A stretch of DNA of 64,000 nucleotides from Incurvaria masculella (Eukaryota > Arthropoda > Insecta > Lepidoptera > Incurvariidae): positions 12,232,001-12,296,000 of the forward strand of contig OX335647.2 of the NCBI GenBank assembly GCA_946894095.1. The letters run 5' to 3'. This document shows, one piece after another, positions 11,511-22,234 of this stretch. A program made the translations under genes and the position numbers. The notes beneath the pieces are model-generated. The model had not been told where the DNA came from, did not search any database, and was given only the letters and a program-made list of their open reading frames with translations. The first letter of the stretch is position 1; every line of letters begins with the position of its first letter.

Positions 11511-12059
11511 GCCGAGCACGCAGCATTCACTGTCTCAGCGGCTCCACACCACGCGGTAAAACTTTTTTGAAAGCAATCTTTAGCATAACCTTAAATTAGC
11601 ATAACCGTATTACTTAATTTAACACCTGCTACGAATCTGGGAAAAAATAAAACTGAGAGAAGCCGGGCTTAATTACGTCCCGCACTGGCCAACGCTCTGC
11701 GTAACTTTGTGCATAATTTACCCAAAATAATATTGCAAAGTATGATTTCTACGTGAAAGCTAATTTTAAATAAAGTCGCCTTCGCTATCGAGTGGGGGAT
11801 GATTGCGACGATGGTTATAAGCAAAGATTATGGAACAAAGTTTGTAAGGCGCGAAGCAATCTTTAAAAAAATAACGGCTGAGTTTGGCTGTTTGATGAGC
11901 ATGTTTATAATAAGCTTTTGGAAGGAAAAACCGTTATAGATGGCTGTACGGAAGTAACAGAGGTTTAAAAATAAAACACTATAATATTATACAATCCCAT
12001 ATACACCAACACTACTAACCCTTATTCTCCCTTACAATCATTAACATCCCCAAAACGAA

Positions 12060-12170
12060 TGCAGACAGACACACACACCCTCACACACCCTCTCACACGC
12101 ACCCTCACACGCTCTCTCACTGTCTCTCACACACACACTCAACCCTCACACCTTCTCTCACTCTCTCTCG
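12060..12170. repeat. CA/CT-rich microsatellite
   Basis: Irregular runs of 'cacac' and 'ctctc' (acagacacacacaccctcac and onwards). They give a low-complexity open frame rich in Thr, His and Leu, which I do not regard as a gene. Confidence 0.8.
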
Positions 12171-12317
12171 ACGTCATCGGCGCGAAACGTGGTAGCGGCG
12201 GCCGTGCTGCTGAGCGGCGCGGCGCGCGAGTGCTCGGCTGATGGCGGTCCGGCCTATGTTAAAAAAATAATAATAATATAATAATAACGACATGAGCGTA
12301 TGGGGAGGTGTGTGTAG

Positions 12318-12518
12318 GTGGAGGCGGGCGTGCTCACACGGACGCTGTACATCATCGGCAGCGCCGACCCGACACTGGAGGTGGCGCTATTGCACCACAA
12401 CAAGCTGCGCGTGGACGACGCGGACGTGACGCGGCGCACGCGCACCGACCGCCCGCCCTCCCCAGCCTCGCTCGCCTCCGCCGACCTCGCGCAACACTCG
12501 CTGCATGAGCTGTCCCAG
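12318..12518 (+). CDS. IFT81: IFT81 internal exon (first of three seen)
   Basis: A 67-codon phase-0 exon, preceded by AG at 12316-12317 and followed by the donor GTGAGC at 12519. It starts EAGVLTRTLYII, which I align with the AEFGLLQRTEELL segment of vertebrate IFT81, and ends DLAQHSLHELSQ, matching LDDMSEM just before the next exon. The middle (RTRTDRPPSPASLASADL) is more divergent. IFT81 pairs with IFT74 in the core of the IFT-B complex that carries tubulin and other cargo into cilia; in insects, cilia are limited to sensory neurons and sperm. Alignment is from memory. Earlier exons were not found between here and the window start, so they lie upstream or were missed. Confidence 0.65.
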
Positions 12519-13198
12519 GTGAGCGTGACAGCTGCAGACGTATGTGGAGAAAGACCTCGGTGTACTCCAAGGGGTACTGTGCGGGTCCTTCATATCGAAG
12601 ATTCAACTGGGTGAGATGTTTCGGTTCGGATGGAAGGATTTTAACATGACTCTGTTTTTGTGATTCGAAAGATCGGGTGCTAAACCGTAATAATGATGCG
12701 CTGAGATCCTAATTGATATGTGGCAGGAACGAATGGCGGGATATCCCAGATGAGAGTTGGAATTCACATTTTGTGTTCTTCCATGTTTTGGTGTCACCAT
12801 CAGGAACGCATTAGAATATTTCCCGAATCCCGTCAAAAAATAGCATGAAACTATTTTCTGGCAGCATCCCAAAGACCCTATAAATTATAAATTCCTACAT
12901 AATACCTATAATATTCCGTATTATAATGCCCCCTGACACTGACTAAGGAGTTCTCACATTGATTATTCTGCATCGGATTCTCTCAGGTCAACCATACCGT
13001 ACATCGGTTATTTAAGATCGCTACTCGAGCAGGTTTTTTCTGGTAATAAATGGACGGAAAAAGTTCAATGGAAATAAAAAGTTTTAGTTAATATTAGGTA
13101 TTGCATTCGTTTACCGTGAATCTATCCACGCCTTCACATCCCTAAAAACCGGCCACCGGCAAAGTTAGCTTATAGGTCTCCTGTGGTGACGGTTGTAG

Positions 13199-13585
13199 AT
13201 GGTTGCGCTGGCGGCGCAGCGCGTGAGTTCGGCTCGGCAGGAGATCCAGCCGCTGGCGGCACGGCTACAGCCGGTGCGGGAGCGGTTGCGCGACGTGCAG
13301 CAGCAGTACGAGCAGAAGAAGCGCGTATACGAGGCCACCGCCATCAACGTGAGCTCGCAGACGGAGCCGCTGCGCGAGCGCAGCCGGCGGCTCGGCGAGC
13401 AGCTCGCCGCGGCGGAGGCGGAGTGGGCGCGGCTGCGCCGCGAGCTGGACGAGGCGCGTCATATGCAGGAGGCGGTGGCTGAAGAACTCGAAAACTCGAT
13501 TCAGTCACCGCGCCGACCTTCGCGACAGGAGGCGCTGCATAGGAAAATCTCCGATATGTCAGCGACGATCAGCTCGTTGGAAGAG
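13199..13585 (+). CDS. IFT81: IFT81 coiled-coil exon
   Basis: A 129-codon phase-0 exon between AG (13197-13198) and the donor GTAACG (13586). It encodes a long, heptad-like, charged coiled coil. The stretch VRERLRDVQQQYEQKKRVYE parallels [20 protein letters not shown] of vertebrate IFT81, and the next ATAINVSSQTEPLRERS parallels its CAAGLESNRSKLEQEV. The exon is GC-rich compared with its surroundings. Its first codon is ATG, but the splice acceptor just before it and the continuous alignment across the junction indicate an internal exon rather than a start. High-GC frames on the opposite strand are shadows. Confidence 0.8.
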
Positions 13586-13769
13586 GTAACGTTAAAACTC
13601 AAACCACATTATTAGATTTTTGGAAAAATCGTTTTCCTAGCCGAGAATCGAACTCGTTGATTGTGCAAAAAAATAAAGCATTCCGCATTGATCCTGAATT
13701 ATTGCACCAGTCAAGAGTGTCGCTTATAAGTAGCAAATTCGGCGAAGTAATGTTATACGGCAAACTAAA

Positions 13770-14512
13770 GGAATGTGTTGATTTTTAATAAACTGAACCG
13801 TTACATATTTGGCCTACGTAAATACGATCATGTTTCGGAATTTCGTGCTCGTCTTCGGTGGCTCGACATCCGTCATCGCAGGAACTCGCATGTCCTTTCT
13901 CTCCTCTATATGACCCTGAATGACGCCAATGCCCCCTCATACCTAAGGAATCGGTTTACATATCTCTGCTCACATGGTCTCCCACTTAGATCAATCGACT
14001 CCTTGGTACTTTCTATTCCCTCGCACTCATCTTCTGCCTATTCCGACTCCTTCACGGTACACGCTGCAAGGCAGTGGAATCAGCTACCTCCTCCAGTACG
14101 AAATTCGCCCTCTACGCGTTCAAAAAAAATCTTAAAGCTTTTTTCTTTCCTAATTACGTCTTTACTTCCCCCCCCCCCCGCACAGTTTTCAGTTAATTTT
14201 TATTTCTATTGGCAATACATTTGTTTGTTTTTTTATTTTCAATATTTGTGATAGTGTTAAGTATCATACTTTATTTTCTATTTCTATATTATATATAGTG
14301 TTTATATATTTATATTAATGTATATTTTTATATGTATATAAGTAGTTGGTATATTGTGTATAATATTTGTTGTAGTAAATTCATTTGTCTCTATAACTGC
14401 TACTCGCACTACTGCTCACGATACCCAAAGGTAGACTGGTAGAGAATGCCCCTGGCATTAAGTTGTACCTTTTGCCCGAATTTTGAGTGCAATAAACATA
14501 TATAAATAAATA
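13770..14512 (+). pseudogene. LINE 3' end (CR1/Jockey-like) inside the IFT81 intron
   Basis: An open frame (13775-14251) encodes the C-terminal part of a non-LTR retrotransposon protein: RLRWLDIRHRRNSHVL, PSYLRNRFTYLCSHGLPLRS, then FTVHAARQWNQLPPPVRN. This region follows the reverse transcriptase in CR1/Jockey-type LINEs. After the stop comes an AT-rich 3' UTR ending in 'aataaacatatataaataaa' near 14500, as expected of the 3' end. The element is 5'-truncated, as most LINE copies are. It lies in sense orientation in the IFT81 intron 13586-15631. A related 3' end lies at 34440-34830 on the - strand. Confidence 0.75.
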
Positions 14513-14589
14513 AGTTTTCAAGTATACATACATTACCAATACCTTTCCTATCCGACATTATAATGAAATGTTTTGAGAAAACTGAAGGT

Positions 14590-14995
14590 TCATTGAATTT
14601 ATCATTCTGTCAGCCCTATTGGGGCGAACACCTCGAGTTTCGACAATCGAGGTGAAGCAACCCTGGGCGTGGTCAGGTCCTACATGGATGACAGTTTGCG
14701 AAGTTTCGGATGCCCGTGGTTACGTATTTCTAGTATGACTGTAGGTACCCTTCCTCACTTATTAAGTTGTAAGATTAATCCCTCTCGGGTTGGTACTGAC
14801 GTATTGAATGAGAATTGGTCGAAGCTGCAATTAAAGGTGTCGGTATTATGTGCCAACTTTAATAAAGCCGTGCAGCAAGATGGATCATGCAATATGGGGA
14901 AGGTCCTGGAATGGCACCTAGCTTCCATGTGGTGGGTTAGGTTTATATCATGACTGAGGTGTGGTATAAGTCATCCATATCCAGTTCCATAAAAC
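14590..14995 (+). repeat. SINE family A, nearly full length
   Basis: It contains the head-body junction (gaggtgaagcaaccctgggc, 'cccgtggttacg'), then the body 'taatccctctcgggttggta' to 'ccatatccagttccataaaa'. It sits in the IFT81 intron directly after the LINE. Confidence 0.65.
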
Positions 14996-15027
14996 ATACT
15001 TTGACTTATGCTTGTTAGTGGTGGCCA

Positions 15028-15238
15028 CTCGGGTTGGTACCAACGCATTTGATAAAGAATGGTTGCATCATCAACGAAAAATTTTCATGTTTTCCATTAA
15101 ATTCAATATACCTGTACTCATATAGATGAAAACAGGTCCTTGCATAACCCCTAATTTCTTTGGGATTGTGGTGAGTTGAGGGCTAATATCATGACAGTAG
15201 GTGTGATATTGATATCAGTCATCAATGTCCAATTGTGG
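15028..15238 (+). repeat. SINE family A, second adjacent copy
   Basis: Body only: 'actcgggttggtaccaacgc', 'gttttccattaaattcaata', 'aggtccttgcataacccct', ending 'atcaatgtccaattg'. It is more diverged than the preceding copy. Confidence 0.55.
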
Positions 15239-15631
15239 AGATTGTGGGCTTCATAAGTTATCCGATTCAAATGCGTCATGTTACTGCGACATGGTAACAT
15301 CACTAGTAACTTCTAACGCAGACTACTCGTAATGGCCTTTAATTTTTTTTTTTATTAGAATATTAAGACTTACAGTGCACTTACATGTGATGTGATGTTC
15401 TATGTGTTTGGATATTCACATGTTCACTACGATTTTTACATATTTTCACCGCCCAGATCGACATTTCGACAAAAAGCAAGAACGATGTGCTTGCGTCGCG
15501 CGTACTATATGCCCGGACGGCGGCTGGCTAGCTGTAAGTGCAGTTTTTCGCGCATTGCGCTTTAACTCATCTAGCTCTTACTTGATCTGTGGTCGCGCCT
15601 TTGTGGCGTTACATTCTGTACGTTCGTGCAG

Positions 15632-15811
15632 AAGCAGAGGTCGATGAGGGCGCGCGCCGGAGCGGCGGAGGAGCAGAGCCAGCACTGGTCGCGCGCGCTG
15701 CGGCTGCTGCAGTGCAAGCTGTCGTGCGCGCGCCAGCGTGCCGCCGCCGCGCGCGCGCAGACATCCAACCTCACCATCACCAACAAGTCGCAGATGCTGA
15801 CGCTCCAGTGA
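15632..15811 (+). CDS. IFT81: IFT81 terminal exon
   Basis: A 59-codon exon plus TGA stop, entered in phase 0 after 'cgttcgtgcag'. It begins KQRSMRARAG and contains QSQHWSRALRLLQCKLSC, which I align with AKMWRDLEQLMECKKQC near the end of vertebrate IFT81. The tail (ARQRAAAARAQTSNLTITNK) is shorter than and unlike the vertebrate tail. Joining the three exons gives 255 residues of continuous alignment with almost no gap, which is the main support for the gene assignment. The preceding intron (13586-15631) contains a LINE fragment and two SINEs. Confidence 0.78.
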   Translation, partial: KQRSMRARAGAAEEQSQHWSRALRLLQCKLSCARQRAAAARAQTSNLTITNKSQMLTLQ

Positions 15812-15876
15812 TCCGCCACACTCCAACCAACTTTGACGGGGTCGGGAAAATAGTTAATTGTTTATCTATCTAACTA

Positions 15877-15882
15877 AATAAA
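15877..15882 (+). terminator. polyA signal of IFT81
   Basis: AATAAA lies 66 bases after the stop codon, followed by further A/T-rich sequence. It is the first such hexamer downstream of the stop. 15883-16560 shows no gene. Confidence 0.6.
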
Positions 15883-16560
15883 TATAAAGTACCTATTACT
15901 GATGTCATTCACATGCAATCTTGAAATACAAATATTTAAGCATGAACATAGAAAATAAAATGTTTTTCAGCCCTCTATACTTAGTTTTTCATAATATTAT
16001 ATAATTAAATAATAATTAGTATTTCATACCAATAAAAAATATGGATGAAGTGTTTTATATTTATTCACTTTATCGCCGGAACACACCGATCCTGACGACT
16101 CGCCACCGACCACGCAGCATAACACAAACACTCATTTTCAATAATTATTTGTATTTTAATATTTTTATTTCGCCCGAAGTCTAAAAAATACAAAATTTAC
16201 TTTAAACGTAATTTAATAAATACATATAAATATTCCTACTAAAGTTGGTTCAATAAAGTAACGATACCTACATGGTTTCAACGTCTTTCGACGTATATAT
16301 GTATATTCTTTGAAGAAACAGAAGAAAATTGCAATTAAGTTAGTATACTATGCCTTGCTTTTAGAACGAAACGAAAACACATTAATTAAAATCTCGAAAA
16401 AATCCACAGCGAAAAACTTATGTCCTTGGGGCGATGGATGATGGAAGGCAAGTGGCCGTCATAACTAGATTATTCTAAAGCCTTTAATGAAATTTCACAC
16501 TACTTTCCGATCGATTTACTCCTTTAGCTGTCATTTGATTTACCTAATCTCTTAAGCAGA

Positions 16561-16740
16561 GACTCTCAAAGCCTACTGCTCCATGTCTGTCACTATCACA
16601 TTTGGTGTTCCTCAGGGTTCTCACCTTGGACCATTTATGTTTAACATATTTATACATGATGTTGTATTAGCTATACGTCACTCCAAGGGGTCAGTCACTC
16701 AGGGAATCTGGTGGACAATTATTTGGTAGTCTCAGCAATC
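16561..16740 (+). pseudogene. LINE reverse-transcriptase fragment
   Basis: A short piece reads TFGVPQGSHLGPFMFNIFIH, the conserved reverse transcriptase block just before the catalytic YADD motif in non-LTR retrotransposons. No flanking domains remain. 16741-17234 contains nothing else I recognise. Confidence 0.7.
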
Positions 16741-17234
16741 TCAGATAGTGAGTAAGGGATCAGCTGTTGCTGTGATAGCAGCCATATTCAGTTCAAATAT
16801 GAAAAAGTGCTTTACAAAAATCAAAATTTATTTAAGATCAACAAATTAGCCTAAGTTAATTGTTTGTATTTTATATTATTCCTTATTACTACGTTAAAAG
16901 GCTAATTTAAGTTACTGGAGTCCTGCTTCCCATGCTTGGATTCCCTGTGTTATGGGAAGCAGGGTGCTTCGCCAAATGATATTTTAAATTAACAATGAAC
17001 AACGCAAATCAGCTACAAGCAAAAAAGTAATTTTAGAGAAAGGATATAAATGAGGGATGTGTGTGTGAGTATGAGAAATATACATATATTACATAATACT
17101 AGTATACAACTATAATATATAAAACATCGGTAATGATAAAAATTGGAGTACCCAGAATAACTTAATATAATAAAATAATAATAAAATATTGATGTGGTTT
17201 TAGTGAAGTCGAGTGAGATTTTAATTATTATTTC

Positions 17235-18240
17235 TTATTTTGTGACTGCAAGAAGGTTTTCTGTTTCATCATATGTTTTTGATTTTAGCCATTTATAAAT
17301 CATATTATTATAATCGATTGACGTTAAATGTAAAATATTGAAATGATTATTTGATTCAGTGTAAATATGAGAACCTAAAAATGAGATGAATTTTTGAGCA
17401 AAGGTAGTACGTGTCTTGGGAATAGGCCAGCAAATATAGCGCACTGGTCTATGAAAGGGCAGCTGTGTGAAGATTGATGTCTTGAAGAAGTACAGAATTA
17501 TCGCACCAATAAACAGTTGTCGTACCGCAAGAAACCTACATTCGTTGTAAATGTCTTGAGTAGGGAAGCAAAACGGTTTTCGAAACATAACTTTGATTAC
17601 TGCTCGTTGAGCACGTTCAAGTTTGAGGAGATTTGTATGCCCCATGCAAGTGAGCAGTATTCCAGTAGCGATTGAACTAAGGCATAGTAGACCGTGCTGA
17701 GCTATTTCCGGTCGGTAACATCTCGTAGGCGCTTCAAGATGTACATATGCTTACGGATCCTGCCGACAAGGGCATCAATCTGTTGCATCCAGCACAGTCT
17801 ACTATCTAAAATGACACCTAAATATTTGTACGACTCAACACGCTCGAGTGTAGGGCAGTGTATGATAAAACGGTATGACTTGTTTCACAAGTGTGAAGTT
17901 CTATATGGAAGAGAGTTGGGGGGCCACTGGACTTAGTGATATTAAAGCAAATGTATTTGGACTTCGACACGTTCAATGTTAAAATATTGTTTGTTAGACA
18001 ATGTGTTACCTGTGTTAGACCCTTTTCGGAAATTGCTTTCACATCACTCCAGGTATCACCATAGAACACAATTGCTATATCGTCAGCAAACGTATAAATA
18101 TAAGCATTTAGTAGTTTTAACTGACACAAGGTATTAATGTAGATCAGGAATAACGTTGGGCCAAGCACACTACCTTGTGGTACTACAAAATTGTAATTTG
18201 AGAAGTCCCTTTGCATATTGTTTAGGCTGACACCAGGCAT
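17235..18240 (-). pseudogene. LINE reverse transcriptase, broken
   Basis: The - strand frame 18240-17818 carries VVPQGSVLGPTLFLIYINTL and TFADDIAIVF, the fifth and catalytic (YADD-type) blocks of a non-LTR reverse transcriptase. A second frame, 17645-17235, continues with the thumb and C-terminal part (LLKLERAQRAVIKVM..., LPFHRPVRYICWPIPKTRTT). The two frames are separated by roughly 170 bp containing a frameshift and stops, so the protein is dead. The N-terminal endonuclease is absent. The class is Jockey/CR1-like from the wording; it is not necessarily the same family as the 23.6-kb LINE. Confidence 0.8.
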
Positions 18241-18401
18241 CCGTCACTCCTAAATACCTACTGAGATCTTCACCTACGGCGCTCGGGAACCCGAGGTTCC
18301 AAATTCAGTCAGGGCCGCCGCGCGCACACGCTCGCACGTCCACTACGCCCAGTCGATCAGTCGTTTCGAAAAGCGCACTTTCGCCGTTTTCATTCGTAAT
18401 A

Positions 18402-18578
18402 ATGTCTAATCATCATAGAATTAAGTATAATAACTGTTGCGTGAACGGATGTCATAGTACACGAAAGAATTTGAAGTTACCTTTCTTTACGCTTCCGAAA
18501 TATTCTGAAAGGAGAGTTTGTTTTTTTAGTTTAGGTTTATTGACGTTTTGCCTTTATGTAGGTAGGTATGTGGTATAG
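18402..18578 (+). CDS. THAP zinc-finger N-terminal exon (partial)
   Basis: A 58-codon frame from ATG. Residues 12-36 read CCVNGCHSTRKNLKLPFFTL and onward to PKYSERR, the first half of a THAP domain (C-x2-4-C, then P-F-F-x-x-P). THAP domains are C2CH zinc fingers that bind DNA in transcription factors and P-element-type transposases. After SERR the wording stops resembling THAP, and a possible weak donor (aga|gtttgt, about 18524) lies exactly there, so the second half of the domain is presumably in another exon. That exon was not found within the window. The stretch upstream (18250-18401) is GC-richer and could be a 5' UTR. It could be a host gene's first exon or a transposon-derived leftover. 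Confidence 0.55.
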   Translation: MSNHHRIKYNNCCVNGCHSTRKNLKLPFFTLPKYSERRVCFFSLGLLTFCLYVGRYVV

Positions 18579-18780
18579 TGTTATGAGGGGCCTATTGAAT
18601 TGACACGTATTCAACTGGTATCAGCACAGCACTTTTTTATACACTAGTTAGTATTTATCTATGTATTACAGGGAAAAACAACATAAATTGGTTTCGCTAA
18701 GTGAAACGATAATGGGCAATCATTCGTGGCAGCTCCAGGTACTTATTGCCTATTCTCCTTTGCTGCATGTAGTTGGTTTT

Positions 18781-19043
18781 TAGGGTTCCGTACCCAAAGG
18801 GTGAAAACTGAACCCTATTACTAAGCCTCCGCTGTCCGTCCGTATCTCAGGAACCGTAATAGGTAGGCAGCTGAAATTTTCACAGAGTGTGTAATTATTT
18901 TGCCGCTAGAACAACAAATAGGTAAAATAAAAAAATAATAAAAAGTTAAAGGGGGGCATACAAAAAAAAAGATTTTTGTTTGATCTTGTACGATGGTACG
19001 GAACCCTTCTTGTGCGAGCCCGACTCGCACTTGGCCGGTTTTT
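18781..19043 (+). repeat. MITE-like family B, full length
   Basis: A clean copy from 'tagggttccgtacccaaagg' to 'ggccggttttt', with the subterminal inverted words ggttccgtac and gtacggaaccc. Confidence 0.8.
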
Positions 19044-19049
19044 GCCATA

Positions 19050-19165
19050 CCATTACCTTCCTTTCATGAGCACGGCGATATTGAACTGAATGGAAAACAC
19101 GGACAATGTTTTATTACCGTTTCGACCAACTTTTTATCAAATGTGATATTATCAACCCGGCCAAT
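19050..19165 (-). repeat. SINE family A fragment
   Basis: Reverse-strand body: complement of 'tggaaaacacggacaatg' and 'gatattatcaacccggcc'. A further + strand scrap of the family (ggcacctaattccttcggga) lies at 19541-19580. Confidence 0.55.
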
Positions 19166-19828
19166 AACAACAATACTGTTTGGCGGCGGCATTGTGCTAT
19201 AACCCTAGCGCAAGCCGCATTCCAGCGATATGGGGCGGGTGAGCGACGACGCGTTTCATCTCGCCGCCGCGCCGACAATGAGCGACGTAATAAATACTTT
19301 ATAATAAGCACGTTTAGGATGAAAATTGCAAAATTACTGTCGGGGAGTGCAACTTCTGTGCGTAGCACTATTAGTTATTCTGTGCTGACACATTGTTTCC
19401 TGTTGTCAGGGCAAGATTCAAACCAGGCGAGTGGTGTGCCGCGTGTGCCTATTGTTTCCATTTTTTTATTAGTATTTTAGTATCAAAAAGGGAATACTTA
19501 TAAAGGGCTTAATTTTACTTAAAATTACTCATAAAGGGAAGGCACCTAATTCCTTCGGGAATGTGGTGTAATGGGCTAATATCATTATATACGTTTTCTG
19601 TAGACCTATTTTGCCTATCTCTGCATCTCGCTGTATGTCACAGTTTCCCAGAACTTAAATACTAGGAGCTCATACGCGTTAGGAGCACGTCGCAGTATTA
19701 AACGTGGTAGTAGCTTTGACAGGGTCGCAATATGAAGTATTGTAGGAATATGAGGTAGTAAGAATTTACGCTTAAATAGATCAGGATCTCAGAAGTTGGT
19801 GGAGGCACATCTCTTTAAATCATAGAGA

Positions 19829-20168
19829 TTAATTACTTCTTGATGAGATGGCGTTAAGTTGAGATTGTCTGTCAATGCATCCGTTTGTACCAGGAGTGCA
19901 GCAGAGTTGTAGAGAAGAGCTTATAAAGTGTGAATATTCCAGTGGGTTCACAGCGCGTACGCCTCTGCACTCAGTGTTTCCTACATAGCGCTTGCTTACA
20001 CCAAGAGCGCAGCAGGAATGTGGAGGTGGTCGTGTAAGTGTATCAATGTTGAATATAGGGCTCACCCACGCGCCGCTACCGCTGTCTCCTGAGTACACCT
20101 CTAGGCAGCTAAGAAACGTGCAGCTATTGTAGACTTCTGTACTACGAATATTTTGTTTTAAATTTAAA
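19829..20168 (-). other. Unrecognised Cys-rich open frame
   Basis: About 112 codons on the - strand, open from the edge of the hairpin element to a stop at 19829. The protein has eight or so cysteines, including SCCALGV, TECRG and LQLCCTPGTNGC. I do not recognise the family. No convincing donor is seen. An acceptor-like 'cgtagtacag' occurs at its 5' edge. It could be a real exon, a fragment of an old transposon protein, or chance. Confidence 0.25.
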
Positions 20169-20169
20169 G

Positions 20170-21135
20170 AACCCCGCACAAATCGTATGGGAATTGGCTC
20201 CCGGTCAAATTGGCTGAAATTTGGATATGTTGTTCGTTTCGGCATCCTGAACAAAAGTCTCAATGGGCACAAAGCCCAATTTTGCTTATTTTGGCCGCTA
20301 CGGGGCTCCAAAGCTCCACGGGTTGACCATTATTTACTACTCAAAACGGCGATCTCCTGGCAGTTTAGTATTTGCTACGCTGAGGAAAAAGTACCCTCTC
20401 ATGTTTTTGGGGGGGCTAAATTCAAATCCAATGTCAATATGACAATATTGACAGTTGACAGCTGTCAATTAGTTGTCAACTAGCTGTCAAACAGCGAGAA
20501 ATAAACAAAATCGATAAAATCCACATGTGAATGTAGGTTTTTGAGGTTGCTGAGTTCAAAACTGATGGCCAAAAGACAATAATGACAGTTGACAGCTGTC
20601 AACTGTCAATATCGTCTTTTGGCCACCAGTTTTCGACTCAGCAAGCTCAAAAACATATATTTACATATGGGTTTCATCCACTTTAGCTGTCAAATGCTGT
20701 TTGACAGTTAGTTGACAACTGTCAACTGTCTATATCATCTTTTGGACATCAGTTTTGAACTCAGAAAGCTCAAAAACGTATATTGACATGTGGGTTGCAT
20801 CCATTTTGGTTGTAAAATGCTGTTTGACAGTTAGTTGACAGCTGTCAACTGTCAATATTGTCATATTGACATTGGATTTGAATTTAGCCCCCCCAAAAAC
20901 ATGAGAGGGTACTTTTTCCTCAGCGTAGCAAATACTAAACTGCCAGGAGATCGCCGTTTTGAGTAGTAAATAATGGTCAACCCGTGGAGCTTTGGAGCCC
21001 CGTAGCGGCCAAAATAAGCAAAATTGGGCTTTGTGCCCATTGAGACTTTTGTTCAGGATGCCGAAACGAACAACATATCCAAATTTCAGCCAATTTGACC
21101 GGGAGCCAATTCCCATACGATTTGTGCGGGGTTCT
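20170..21135. repeat. Long hairpin element with two near-identical 300-bp arms
   Basis: The left arm begins gaaccccgcacaaatcgtat; its reverse complement closes the right arm. Conceptual translations of the two arms agree over about 95 codons (20187 onward on + and 21116 backward on -), so the arms are near-identical for roughly 300 bp. The central 370 bp is packed with 'ttgacagctgtcaa'-type words in both orientations. It is best seen as a foldback-type MITE; the open frames in the arms are not evidence of a protein. No clear target duplication was found. Confidence 0.8.
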
Positions 21136-21484
21136 GTTTATTGTTAAAGCAAAAAATACCCAATTACACGTCTGAATCGATGAAAAGGTGCGGCGAAAGA
21201 GATACATGCATTGTTTTTTGCTTTATAATGCTTAACACTTGGAAGACAACCAAAAATGTGAAAAGTAGGCCTACTTTTTCACATTTTGTCGATTTTAGCA
21301 AAGTTTGTGCTATGGAAACGAAAATCTTTAATTTCGTGCTCATGTGCCTGAAGTTATTAATAATTATTATTAATAATAATCATTATAATAAATATTAAAT
21401 TTAAGTATGAGTACTCCCTGCCAATTAACGAACAACTGATTGTCGCCTAGCCACCTATACTACTGGGATGAGTGCACATTGGCT

Positions 21485-21912
21485 TCTTGCACGTGTTATC
21501 ATACATGTAACTGGACATGGATAGCTAATACAAAGTCACCGAGAGATATTTGCCTAACACACCACATGGGAACTAGGTGCCATGCCAGGGCCGTCATTAT
21601 ATTTCTCGGCTACATTCAACTGGACGGAAAATATGGACAATTTTCATTGCCTCTTGAACCATCGTTCATTCAATGTGATGGTATCAACCCGAGCTGGATT
21701 GACAACCTGGTAAGTAAGAAAAGGGACCCACAGTTTTACGTGGATTTCGAACCACGGCCAGCCTCATCGGTAGAAAATGGTCACCCATCCACAACCCAAC
21801 CGCGTTCCGGGGTGCTTCACCCCACGGAATATCAATATTCCGTGCTTCACCCTGCTGCTTATCGAATCGCAAGGCGTCGTGCCACTGGGCTACCGAGGCT
21901 ACCGGGGGACTT
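21485..21912 (-). repeat. tRNA-derived SINE family A, best full-length copy
   Basis: On the - strand it starts with a tRNA-like head: 'gtagcccagtggc' resembles an A box. Then comes the body: 'ggttcgaaatccacgt' (B-box-like/junction), 'caatccagctcgggttgata', 'aatgaacgatgg', 'cctggcatggcacctag', and the tail 'atccatgtccagttacat'. This is the layout of a Pol III-transcribed SINE mobilised by LINE machinery. At least a dozen partial copies are in the window. The frame 21440-21952 (+) is a shadow. Confidence 0.7.
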
Positions 21913-22001
21913 TACTATGTCACCAGTTTCAAATCCTTATAAAGGATTATAAGCGATCGAGGGAAAGTAATATACAATATTAAAGTTTTCGTACAAGTGG
22001 G

Positions 22002-22007
22002 TTTATT
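22002..22007 (-). terminator. polyA signal of the 5-HT1-type receptor gene
   Basis: AATAAA on the - strand, about 230 bases after the receptor stop codon at 22235. It is the nearest such hexamer I noticed. Confidence 0.5.
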
Positions 22008-22234
22008 TCACATTTATCACGTACAAAAAATAAAGGGGTGTAAATATATCTCTGAAAATGTAACAAGGTTATGTCGAACGAGGCTTCAACTAGACGAGGT
22101 CAGTCGGAGGCGGATGTCGTCGCGAGCCGCTCGCTGCTCGCGGCGCGGCGGGCGCGGGGGAGGTAGCTACATACGGGACCAGCTACTAGCTACGCAGAGT
22201 ACACACCGAGGGAGCTGGGGGCGAGGAGGGGCGG

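Noticed and set aside
12059..12241. Open frame rich in Thr, His, Leu and Ser before the first IFT81 exon
   Set aside because: It is a translated CA/CT microsatellite and does not align with IFT81.
20187..21116. Two matching open frames of about 95 codons, one on each strand
   Set aside because: They are the two arms of a hairpin read outward; identity follows from the inverted repeat, not from coding.
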